DNA from: Castellaniella defragrans
GTDB lineage: Bacteria; Pseudomonadota; Gammaproteobacteria; Burkholderiales; Burkholderiaceae_B
Direction of reading: 5' to 3'
Assembly: GCF_014203015.1 (NCBI RefSeq)
Contig: NZ_JACHIB010000011.1
Coordinates: forward strand, 1 to 64,000
Length of the DNA: 64,000 bases
Made by a program: the position numbers and the translations under genes. Below the pieces are notes generated by a model. That model worked only from the letters and a program-made list of their open reading frames with translations. It had not been told where the DNA came from and made no database searches. Positions 8,474-16,177 of this stretch are shown one piece after another. Positions within the stretch are counted from its first letter, which is position 1; each line of letters opens with the position of its first letter.

Positions 8474-10153
8474 CTAGGCCGGCTGCTGCGCCTTTTCGTC
8501 GCGCAGTTCCTTGCGCAGGATCTTGCCCACGTTGCTGCGCGGCAGGTCCTCGCGGAATTCCACGAACTTCGGCACCTTGTAGCCCGTCAGCAGCTTGCGG
8601 CAGTGGGCGATCACGTCGGCTTCGGTCAGGTTCGGGTCCTTGCGGATCACGTAGAGCTTGACCACCTCGCCCGAGGCGCCGCTGGGCACGCCGATGGCCG
8701 CGGCCTCCAGGATGCCGGGGTGCTCGATGGCGGCGGCCTCGACCTCGTTCGGGTACACGTTGAAGCCCGACACCAGGATCATGTCCTTCTTGCGGTCCAG
8801 CAGGAACACGTAGCCCTGGTCGTTCATGTAGCCGATGTCGCCGGTCAGCAGCCAGCCGTCCGCGTCGAAGACCTTGGCGGTCTCCTCGGGGCGGTTCCAG
8901 TAGCCGGCCGTGACCTGCGGGCCCTTGACGCAGATCTCGCCCGATTCGCCGATCGCCATGGTGCGGTTTTCGTTGCGGATGGCGACGTCCGTGGACGGCA
9001 CCGGCAGGCCGATCGAGCCGTTGAAATCGACCTTGTCGAGCGGATTGATGGTCACCGCGGGCGAGGTTTCCGTCAGCCCGTAGGCCTGGGCGATGGGCTT
9101 GCCGGTGGTCTTGAGCCAGCGTTCCGCGATGGCTTCCTGGACGGCCATGCCGCCGCCCAGCGTGATGTTCAGCGAACTGAAGTCCAGCCTGGCGAAATCG
9201 GGATGGTTCAGCAGCGCGTTGAACAGCGTGTTCACCCCGGTGAGGGCGGTGAACCGGGCCTTGCCCAGTTCCTTGACGAAGCCGGGGATGTCGCGCGGGT
9301 TGACGATCAGCAGATTGCTGGCGCCCAGCCGCATGAAGGTCAGGCAGTTCGCCGTCAGGGCGAAGATGTGGTAGAGGGGCAGCGCCGTCACGATGCATTC
9401 GCGGTCGCCCTGGCAGTAGGGCCGCACCCAGGCATAGGCCTGGCACACGTTGGCCACCAGATTGCCGTGGCTCAGCATGGCGCCCTTGGCCACGCCCGTG
9501 GTGCCGCCGGTGTACTGCAGCGCCGCCAGGTCGGCGTGCGTCAGCGCGGGGCGCCGGTAGGACGCGCGCGCGCCCTCGGTCAGCACCTCGCGCAGGCGCC
9601 GCGCGCCCGGGATGTTCCAGGCCGGCACCATTTTCTTCACGTGGCGCACCACCAGGTCGGTGATCATGCCCTTGGGAAAGCCCAGCAGTTCGCCCAGCGA
9701 GGTCACCACCACGCGCTTGACCGGGGTGCCGGGCATGGCTTCCTGCAGGGTGTGGGCGAAGTTTTCCGCCACCACCACCGTGGTCGCGCCCGAGTCCGCC
9801 AGCTGGTGGTGCAGTTCGTGCGGCGTGTAGAGCGGGTTGGTGTTGACCACCGTCGCGCCCGCCATCAGCGTGCCGAACAGGCAGATCGGGTATTGCAGCA
9901 GGTTGGGCATCATCAGCGCGACGCGGTCGCCCTTGGACACTCCCTGGGCCTGCAGCCAGCCCGCGAAGGCGCGGGCCTTGTCCAGCGTCTGCGCGTAAGT
10001 CAGGGACGCACCCATGCTGACGTAGGCCGTGTTGCCGGCATACTGCCTGCAGCTTTGTTCAAACAGGTCGACCAGCGAGTCGAAGGCGGCGGCCTGATCG
10101 GTGATGTCAGCCGGCACTCCTTCGGGGTAGTGTTCCAGCCAGATGCGTTCCAT
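8474..10153 (-). CDS. fadD: Long-chain-fatty-acid--CoA ligase
   Basis: 559 aa, close to E. coli FadD (561). Adenylates long-chain fatty acids and transfers them to CoA, trapping them as they enter the cytoplasm. Seen: the ATP-binding loop YTGGTTGVAKGA near residue 213, YGLTETSPAV, the hinge and FadD region VSGFNVYPNEVE, and the C-terminal RSNVGKILRKELR carrying the catalytic lysine. It is last in a minus-strand set running fadL - DUF4442 - chalcone-isomerase-like - fadD, with a 21-bp gap upstream. Confidence 0.93.
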   Translation of the reverse strand: MERIWLEHYPEGVPADITDQAAAFDSLVDLFEQSCRQYAGNTAYVSMGASLTYAQTLDKARAFAGWLQAQGVSKGDRVALMMPNLLQYPICLFGTLMAGATVVNTNPLYTPHELHHQLADSGATTVVVAENFAHTLQEAMPGTPVKRVVVTSLGELLGFPKGMITDLVVRHVKKMVPAWNIPGARRLREVLTEGARASYRRPALTHADLAALQYTGGTTGVAKGAMLSHGNLVANVCQAYAWVRPYCQGDRECIVTALPLYHIFALTANCLTFMRLGASNLLIVNPRDIPGFVKELGKARFTALTGVNTLFNALLNHPDFARLDFSSLNITLGGGMAVQEAIAERWLKTTGKPIAQAYGLTETSPAVTINPLDKVDFNGSIGLPVPSTDVAIRNENRTMAIGESGEICVKGPQVTAGYWNRPEETAKVFDADGWLLTGDIGYMNDQGYVFLLDRKKDMILVSGFNVYPNEVEAAAIEHPGILEAAAIGVPSGASGEVVKLYVIRKDPNLTEADVIAHCRKLLTGYKVPKFVEFREDLPRSNVGKILRKELRDEKAQQPA

Positions 10154-10174
10154 GATGCGGTTCCTTTATGTCAG

Positions 10175-10816
10175 TCAGTTGCTTTTGGATTCCTGGCCCA
10201 GCAGGGCCGCTTTCAGGGATTCCTGGGCCGGGTGGGCACCCAGCCAGACCTTCAGGAGCGCGGTGGCGAAACGGGGATCCTTGACCTCCCCCAGAGCCTT
10301 GCCCTTGAATGATACCGAGACTGTCCCCTGATTGAAAACGATGTCCACCAGATCGCCCGAGGCACCCTCGCCGCCGGTCTTCATGAAGTCCTCGAAATGG
10401 GCGATGGTGCCGGCCATGTCGCGCAGCTCGGCTTCGGTGCAGTTGGCCTTCAGGCCGTCGTTGAGCGCGTCGGTCAGCGCCTTGCTGTTGATGTCGCGCA
10501 GCAGGGTCAGGCGCAGCAGCTGCGGCTCGGCGCTGTTCAGGACCGTCTCGGCGTCCTTCGTCGGCTGCTGCCGGTACAGGGCGGCGACGTAGACGTGGAA
10601 GACGAAGCGCTGGCGCAGCCCGGCGCCGTTCAGGACCAGGTCGTTGCCCGCCACCGTCTGCTGCTGCGGCACTTCCACGTTGGCCACGGTCAGGGCCAGG
10701 GCGGGCGGCGCCGCGCACAGGCCGGCGGCGGCCAGCGCCAGCGCGGCGAACGTGCCGCGCAGCAGGCTGCCGCGCGCGGGCCGCGCGCAATCGATTCCAG
10801 TGTTCGGATGGGTCAT
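10175..10816 (-). CDS. Exported chalcone-isomerase-like protein
   Basis: 213 aa. The start ATG at 10816 overlaps the previous stop in ATGA, giving tight coupling to the DUF4442 gene. Hydrophobic signal peptide (FAALALAAAGLCAAPPALA) with cleavage probably near residue 41, so periplasmic. The mature part has the bacterial chalcone isomerase-like pattern: LVLNGAGLRQRFVFHVYVAALY, then LRLTLLRDINSKALTDAL, FNQGTVSVSFKGK and KVWLGAHPAQESLKAALLG. Proteins of this fold bind fatty acids in plants, and the gene sits between fatty-acid uptake and activation genes. I infer a periplasmic fatty-acid carrier or chaperone; no enzymatic role is supported. Confidence 0.8.
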   Translation of the reverse strand: MTHPNTGIDCARPARGSLLRGTFAALALAAAGLCAAPPALALTVANVEVPQQQTVAGNDLVLNGAGLRQRFVFHVYVAALYRQQPTKDAETVLNSAEPQLLRLTLLRDINSKALTDALNDGLKANCTEAELRDMAGTIAHFEDFMKTGGEGASGDLVDIVFNQGTVSVSFKGKALGEVKDPRFATALLKVWLGAHPAQESLKAALLGQESKSN

Positions 10817-11343
10817 GATGATGCCTCTCCCGCCGCGTCGGGGCGCGGCTTGCGTTGTTTGTAATAGGCCTTGTCGGCCAGGTAGATGGTGCGCCGGACT
10901 TCCGTGTGCACCGTGCCGTCGGCGTCCTTCAGGTCCACCTGATAGACCCGCTCGACCTCGTGCTTGCGGTCCAGCTCCTCGCGGATGCCCTGCAGCTCGG
11001 CTTCCGTCAGGACGAAGTCCGCGTACAGCGTGCGGAATGCGGGCTTGCGGTAGCGGATCTCGGCGGCCTTGTCCCAGATGATGGCGTCCCGGTCCAGGCG
11101 CGCCATCAGCATGCCCACGTGCACGCCGTCGGTGACGGCGAACAGCGAGCCGCCGAAGATCGAGCCCACGATGTTGCGCGTGCGTCGCGTCAGCGGCAGG
11201 CGCACGCGCACGTGCAGCAGGTCGTGGGACACGTAGTCCACCCGGCCTCCCGTCGAACGGAAGGCCGGATGGAGATTGAAGCCCGTGCGCATGGCACGCG
11301 CCCGCCACCGCGGCGGCAGGCGTTTCAACTGCGACAACTTCAT
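10813..11343 (-). CDS. DUF4442 hotdog-fold protein, thioesterase-like
   Basis: 176 aa. Seen: LHPAFRSTGGRV, LPLTRRTRNIVGSIFGGSLFAVTDGVH and IIWDKAAEIRYRKPA, the pattern of the DUF4442 hotdog family related to acyl-CoA thioesterases. No signal peptide, so cytoplasmic. It overlaps the downstream chalcone-isomerase-like gene by 4 bp and lies 22 bp from fadL, within one predicted operon for long-chain fatty-acid uptake. A role in acyl-CoA hydrolysis or binding is inference; the substrate is unknown. Confidence 0.75.
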   Translation of the reverse strand: MKLSQLKRLPPRWRARAMRTGFNLHPAFRSTGGRVDYVSHDLLHVRVRLPLTRRTRNIVGSIFGGSLFAVTDGVHVGMLMARLDRDAIIWDKAAEIRYRKPAFRTLYADFVLTEAELQGIREELDRKHEVERVYQVDLKDADGTVHTEVRRTIYLADKAYYKQRKPRPDAAGEASS

Positions 11344-11365
11344 GCCAGGCTCACGGTCCCCGTCC

Positions 11366-12718
11366 TCAGAAGCGGTGCGAGAACTGCACGCCGAACAGGT
11401 CCGCGCTGCTGTCGTAGTCGCCCTTCAGCACGCCGGCGTCCTTCGACGAGTTGTTGTTCACCGAAGTGCTCTTCACGAACAGGTGGGCATAGCCGACGTC
11501 GATGCTGGTGTTCTTGTTGAAGTTGTACTGCGCGCCCAGCGACAGCCAGTAGCGGTCGTTGTCCGGCAGGGACGACGGGCGGAAGGCGTCGTCGCGCACC
11601 GGCGACTGGTCCCAGGCCACGCCGCCCTTGAAGGTCCAGCTCTCGCTGTACTTGTAGTGCGCGCCCAGGGCCACGCGCCAGGCGTCCTTGAAGCGCAGGT
11701 CGAGCGTGGAGTTCGAGACGCCGCTGTTCTCGATCTTCAGTTCCGGGATGCTGCTCCAGCCCGTCCAGGACACGTCGCCCAGCAGCGTCCAGCGGTCGTT
11801 CAGCTGGTGCACCACGCTGAAGATGGCGGTGTCGGGCAGCTCGACCGTGGTCTCGGCGTCGTATTCGCCCAGCGGCAGCAGGCCCGCGATCGGGTTGGGG
11901 ATGGACATGCCCGGCGCCAGGGCGATCGAGGTCGGGACGCTGCGGTTGCGGAGAGTCGTGGTGCCGTCCGCGTCGATCTTGACCTTGGAGCGGTAGGACA
12001 GGCCGAAGCGGGTATCCGGCGTGGCCTGCCACAGCACGCCCACGTTCCAGCCCCAGCCGTCGCCCTTGGCCTTGACCTTGGCGCTCAGGTCGCCGCCGGG
12101 CAGGGGGATCGGGTTGCCCATCGCGCCCGTCGGGATGGAGGGGACGAATTGCGCCTTGCGGTAGTCCGCGTCCAGGTGCGTGTAGCTCACGCCCGCGCCG
12201 ATCGACAGCGTGTCGGTGGCCTTGAAGGCGATGGACGGATTGATGTTGATGCTCTCGATGGAGAATTTTTCCGAGTGGTAGCGGCCGACCCAGCCTTCGT
12301 CGTAGTCGGTCATCAGGCCGAAGGGCGCGCCCACGCTCAGGCCCAGCCACAGGCGCGGGTTCATTTGCCAGGTGAAGTGGGCGTTGGGCACCACCCCCAG
12401 CGAGCCCGCGTCGCCGCCGTTGCCGCCGCCCGGGCTGCCGCCCAGTGGATTGGTGCTGCCGCCGTCCGAGAACTTGAAGCTCGGCTTGATCGCCACCGCG
12501 CCCGCGCTGACGTTCATGCCCGGCAGCAGCGTCATGCTGGCGGGATTGAAGTAGGTCGCGCTGGCATTCTCGCCGCTGGCGGCGGAGCCGGCGTAGGCGC
12601 TGCCCAGCCCGCTGGCGTTCTGTTCCAGCAGCTGAAAGCCGGCGCCGTGCGCGATGCCCAGGGTGCCCAGGCCCAGGATCATGGCCGACAGGGTCTTGAG
12701 GGTGTAGTGCGTTTTCAT
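11366..12718 (-). CDS. fadL: Long-chain fatty acid outer-membrane transporter
   Basis: 450 aa beta-barrel precursor. Signal peptide MKTHYTLKTLSAMILG to about AHGAG, then the FadL plug signature GFQLLEQNASGLGSAYAG and ATYFNPASMTLLPG, and a C-terminal strand ending in FSHRF with terminal Phe. FadL moves long-chain fatty acids through a lateral opening into the periplasm. It is the first gene of the fadL-to-fadD set. GGAGGT lies before the ATG. Confidence 0.93.
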   Translation of the reverse strand: MKTHYTLKTLSAMILGLGTLGIAHGAGFQLLEQNASGLGSAYAGSAASGENASATYFNPASMTLLPGMNVSAGAVAIKPSFKFSDGGSTNPLGGSPGGGNGGDAGSLGVVPNAHFTWQMNPRLWLGLSVGAPFGLMTDYDEGWVGRYHSEKFSIESININPSIAFKATDTLSIGAGVSYTHLDADYRKAQFVPSIPTGAMGNPIPLPGGDLSAKVKAKGDGWGWNVGVLWQATPDTRFGLSYRSKVKIDADGTTTLRNRSVPTSIALAPGMSIPNPIAGLLPLGEYDAETTVELPDTAIFSVVHQLNDRWTLLGDVSWTGWSSIPELKIENSGVSNSTLDLRFKDAWRVALGAHYKYSESWTFKGGVAWDQSPVRDDAFRPSSLPDNDRYWLSLGAQYNFNKNTSIDVGYAHLFVKSTSVNNNSSKDAGVLKGDYDSSADLFGVQFSHRF

Positions 12719-12963
12719 CGTGTCACCTCCGGTCTAATGGATGAAAAATCGTCTTCGTGCGCAGGCATGCCTGCAGATGGGTACTGCCCGATCAACCACA
12801 TCGGGCCTAGGGTTAAAATAGGGGGTTGATCAGTCCCCGGCCAGGCTGCGGATGCCGCGGCCCTTCAAATGGATCGGACAAAAACTCCCCTGCGGCGCTG
12901 CGGTGCAGCGTCGTCCGGGTATGGGTGGCGGCGTGCCGGAATCGAGCCGGCTGCGGGGCGCAA

Positions 12964-14883
12964 TCAGTCGTCGTCGAGTGTCATGGGTCCCCCCGTGTAA
13001 GGTGCATAGCCCGTTCCGAAGATCACGCCCGCGTTGGCGAGTTCGGCATCGGCGACGACGCCGGCCGCCAGCTGGCGGCGGGTCGCATCGATCAAGGGTT
13101 GCAGCAGGCGGCGCGCCAGTCCGGCCGGCGCCGTGCCCGCCTCGGCGCGGACCGGCTTGCCCTCGCGCCAGCGATAGAATCCCTGGCCGGATTTGCGGCC
13201 CAGTTCGTTGCGCGCCAGATGGCGCGCCAGGCAGGCCGGCGGCTCGGCCCCGGTCAGCTGCGCGCCGGCGTCGCGGGCGATGTCCAGGCCCACCGTGTCG
13301 ATGAGTTCGATCGGCCCCATGGGCATGCCGTAGGCCTTCATCGCGGCGTCGATGGTCTCGGGGCGCAGGCCTTCGTCCACGCAGCGCATGGCTTCCAGCA
13401 TGTAGGGCGCGAGCACGGCATTGACGAGGAATCCGGGCACGCTCTTCACCGGCAGGGGCAGCTTGCCGATCCGGCCGACGAAGGCGCAGGCGGCGGACTG
13501 GGCGCGCGGATCCGTGCCGTCCGCAGCCACGACCTCGACCAGGGGCATCTTCGCCACGGGGTTGAAGAAATGGATCCCCACCAGGCGTTCCGGATGCGCC
13601 AGGTCGCGGCCCAGGTCCTGCAGCGACAGGCTGGAGGTGTTGGTGGCCAGCAGCGCGCCGTCCTTCAGGCGCGGTTCGATCCCGGCGTACAGGCCGCGCT
13701 TGGCGTCCAGGTTTTCGCTGATGGCCTCGATGACCAGGTCGGCGCGGGCGATGCCCTGGCCGTCCGGGTCCGGGATCAGGCGGTCGGCGGTCAGCCGCGC
13801 TTCGCGGGCGGGCCGGATCTTGCGCGCATACAGCGCGTGGGCGCGGCCGATGGCCTGGGCGATGCGCGCGCGGTCCGTGTCCTGCAGGGTGACGGTCAGG
13901 CCCTTGAGCGCGCACCAGGCGGCGATGTCGCCGCCCATCACGCCGGCGCCCACCACGTGGACGTGCCGCACGGGCGCCTGGTCTCCCGCCTTGCCGAAGG
14001 ATTTCAGGCGCTCCTGCATGCGGAACACGCGCAGCAGGTTGCGGGCGGTGTCGGAATGGATGATGGCGTCGATCAGGCCGGGCGCGTCCAGCGCGTCGCC
14101 GGCGTGGTGCGCCCAGATTTCCAGGATGGCGCGCGGGGCCGGGTAGTGGCCCTGCGGGTCGCGTTTTTCCAGGGTCTTGCGGGCCTGGCGCAGCAGCAGC
14201 GGCCGCAGCATCGGGTGGCTGAGCCAGGCGTCCTTGCCCTTCGGGCCGCGCACCGGCTGGCTGGACAGGACGTGGCGCGCGGCGGACTGCTCCGCCAGGC
14301 GGGGCGGCACGCACAGGTCGGCCAGCCCGGCCGCCGCGGCACGGCGCGCGTCCAGCGCGCGGCCGGTCAGCATCATGTCCAGGGCCAGCGGCGCGCCCAC
14401 GCGCCGGGGCAGGCGCAGCATGCCGCCCCAGCCGGGGAAGATGCCCAGCATGACCTCGGGCAGCGACAGGCGCGTGTCGGGCTGGTCCACGACGATCCGG
14501 TAGCGGCAGGCCAGGGCCAGCTCCAGGCCGCCGCCCATGCAGTGGCCCTGGATCAGGGCCAGCGTGGGCCAGGGCACCGCCGCCAGGCGGTTGAAGACCG
14601 TCCAGCCGCGCTCGATGAAGGCGCGCGCCGTGGCGGCGTCGTTCAGCTGCGAGAATTCGTCGATGTCGGCGCCCGCGACGAAGCCGGCGGCCTTGCCCGA
14701 GCGGATCACCAGCGCGGCGGGCGGGGCGGACTGGAAGTGGTCCAGGGCGCGGCCCAGTTCCGCCAGGACCTCGCCCGACAGGCGGTTGACGGAGCTGCCG
14801 GCGCAGTCGATGGTCAGCCAGGCGATGCCCTGCGGATCCACGGCGCAGCGGAAATGGCGCAGGCCCAGGGATTCAAAGCTCAT
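12964..14883 (-). CDS. fadJ: Bifunctional enoyl-CoA hydratase / 3-hydroxyacyl-CoA dehydrogenase
   Basis: 639 aa from the ATG at 14883 (MSFESLGLRHF); a longer upstream reading is not needed. N-terminal crotonase domain (about 1-190) with QGHCMGGGLELALACRYR and the second glutamate in LPEVMLGIFPGWGG. NAD-binding domain from about residue 305 (VHVVGAGVMGGDIAAW), then FNPVAKMPLVEVV and the C-terminal domains ending RKSGQGFYRW. Catalyses the middle two steps of beta-oxidation. Shorter than E. coli FadB or FadJ (about 715-730). It overlaps the thiolase gene by 11 bp; the FadI-FadJ order suggests fadJ rather than fadB. Confidence 0.88.
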   Translation of the reverse strand: MSFESLGLRHFRCAVDPQGIAWLTIDCAGSSVNRLSGEVLAELGRALDHFQSAPPAALVIRSGKAAGFVAGADIDEFSQLNDAATARAFIERGWTVFNRLAAVPWPTLALIQGHCMGGGLELALACRYRIVVDQPDTRLSLPEVMLGIFPGWGGMLRLPRRVGAPLALDMMLTGRALDARRAAAAGLADLCVPPRLAEQSAARHVLSSQPVRGPKGKDAWLSHPMLRPLLLRQARKTLEKRDPQGHYPAPRAILEIWAHHAGDALDAPGLIDAIIHSDTARNLLRVFRMQERLKSFGKAGDQAPVRHVHVVGAGVMGGDIAAWCALKGLTVTLQDTDRARIAQAIGRAHALYARKIRPAREARLTADRLIPDPDGQGIARADLVIEAISENLDAKRGLYAGIEPRLKDGALLATNTSSLSLQDLGRDLAHPERLVGIHFFNPVAKMPLVEVVAADGTDPRAQSAACAFVGRIGKLPLPVKSVPGFLVNAVLAPYMLEAMRCVDEGLRPETIDAAMKAYGMPMGPIELIDTVGLDIARDAGAQLTGAEPPACLARHLARNELGRKSGQGFYRWREGKPVRAEAGTAPAGLARRLLQPLIDATRRQLAAGVVADAELANAGVIFGTGYAPYTGGPMTLDDD

Positions 14884-16177
14884 GTCGGCCCTCCTGCCCG
14901 CAGAGTTCGACCAGCATGGCGCCGCCCTGGCCGCCGCCGATGCAGATGGCGGCCATCCCGCGACGCAGGCCGCGCGCCTGCAGGGCGCGCACCAGGTGCA
15001 GCACGATGCGCGCGCCCGAGGCGCCCACGGGGTGGCCCTGGGCGATGGCGCCACCGTCCACGTTCAGCCGGTCCATGTCCAGGTCTCCCAGCGCGCCGCG
15101 CCCCAGGTGCTCCCGGCACCAGGATTCGTCGCGCCAGGCGGCAAGGCAGCCTAGCACCTGGGCGGCGAAGGCTTCATTGATTTCCCACAAGTCCGGATCG
15201 TTCAGCCCCAGGCCGTGGCGCGCCAGGATGGCCGAGGCCGCGTGCACGGGCCCCAGGCCCATGACGGCGGGGTCCAGGGCGGCCCACTGGGCATCGACGA
15301 TGCGGGCGACGGGCCGCAGGCCGCGCTCGCGCACGGCGCGCTCCGAGGCGAGCAGCAGGAGCGCCGCGCCATCGGTGACCTGGGAGCTGTTGCCGGCGGT
15401 GATGTTGCCGTAGGGCTTGTCGAAGACGGGCTTGAGCCGGGCGAGCTTTTCCGGGGTGGAGTCCGCGCGCACGCCGTCGTCCTCGGCGTACAGCGTGCCC
15501 TTGGCGTCGATCAGCGGCACGATCTCGCCGAAGGCCCCGCGTGCGCGCGCGGCCAGGGCGCGGGCGTGGCTCTGCGCCGCGTAGGCGTCGAGCCGTTCGC
15601 GCGTCACGCCGAAGCGGTGCACCAGGTTCTCGGCGGTCTGGCCCATGGACAGGCCGATCACCGGATCGCTCAGGCCTTTCAGCAGGCCGATCACGGGCTT
15701 GAAGTACGAGGGGCGGAAGCGCCGCAGCAGCGGCAGGCGCTGCGCCAGGGTGCGGGCCTGGTTCCACCGGGCCAGCCAATGGACCATCTCGTCGGGGAAC
15801 AGCAGCGGCGCGCGCGACAGCGCGTCCACGCCGCCGGCCAGGACCAGGTCGTGGCGGCCGGTCTGCAGGCCCATGGCGGCGGAATCCAGCGCCTGCATGC
15901 CCGAGGCGCAGTTGCGCATCACCGTCCAGCCGGGCACGTGGTCGCCGCAGCCCAGGCGCAGGGCGATCACGCGGCCGATGTTGGTTTCGTCGGCCGAGGG
16001 CGCGGCGCAGCCGATCACGACCTCGTCCAGTTCCGTGGCGGCGAAGGACTGGCGCAGCAGCAGTTCACGGCCCGTCTGCACGGCCAGGTCGGACGCGGAG
16101 AACGGGCCCGGCGCGTTGCGGGCCTTGAGGAAGGGGCTGCGCGCCCCGTCGAGGATGTAGACGGGTACGAAGGCCAT
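14873..16177 (-). CDS. fadI: Acetyl-CoA C-acyltransferase (3-ketoacyl-CoA thiolase)
   Basis: 434 aa, nearer FadI (436) than FadA (387). Carries the three thiolase signatures: VMRNCASGMQALDSAA with the acyl-accepting Cys, NEAFAAQVLG, and GGAIAQGHPVGASGARI, with the second catalytic Cys in CIGGGQGGAM. Cleaves 3-ketoacyl-CoA to acetyl-CoA and shortened acyl-CoA. Start ATG shares one base with the fadE stop (TGATG), and the 3' end overlaps fadJ, so fadE, fadI and fadJ are translationally coupled. Confidence 0.9.
   Translation of the reverse strand: MAFVPVYILDGARSPFLKARNAPGPFSASDLAVQTGRELLLRQSFAATELDEVVIGCAAPSADETNIGRVIALRLGCGDHVPGWTVMRNCASGMQALDSAAMGLQTGRHDLVLAGGVDALSRAPLLFPDEMVHWLARWNQARTLAQRLPLLRRFRPSYFKPVIGLLKGLSDPVIGLSMGQTAENLVHRFGVTRERLDAYAAQSHARALAARARGAFGEIVPLIDAKGTLYAEDDGVRADSTPEKLARLKPVFDKPYGNITAGNSSQVTDGAALLLLASERAVRERGLRPVARIVDAQWAALDPAVMGLGPVHAASAILARHGLGLNDPDLWEINEAFAAQVLGCLAAWRDESWCREHLGRGALGDLDMDRLNVDGGAIAQGHPVGASGARIVLHLVRALQARGLRRGMAAICIGGGQGGAMLVELCGQEGRHEL

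Noticed and set aside
12826-15180. 784-codon plus-strand ORF opposite fadJ and fadI
   Set aside because: Composition typical of antisense frames in high-GC genes; the minus strand carries complete catalytic motifs.
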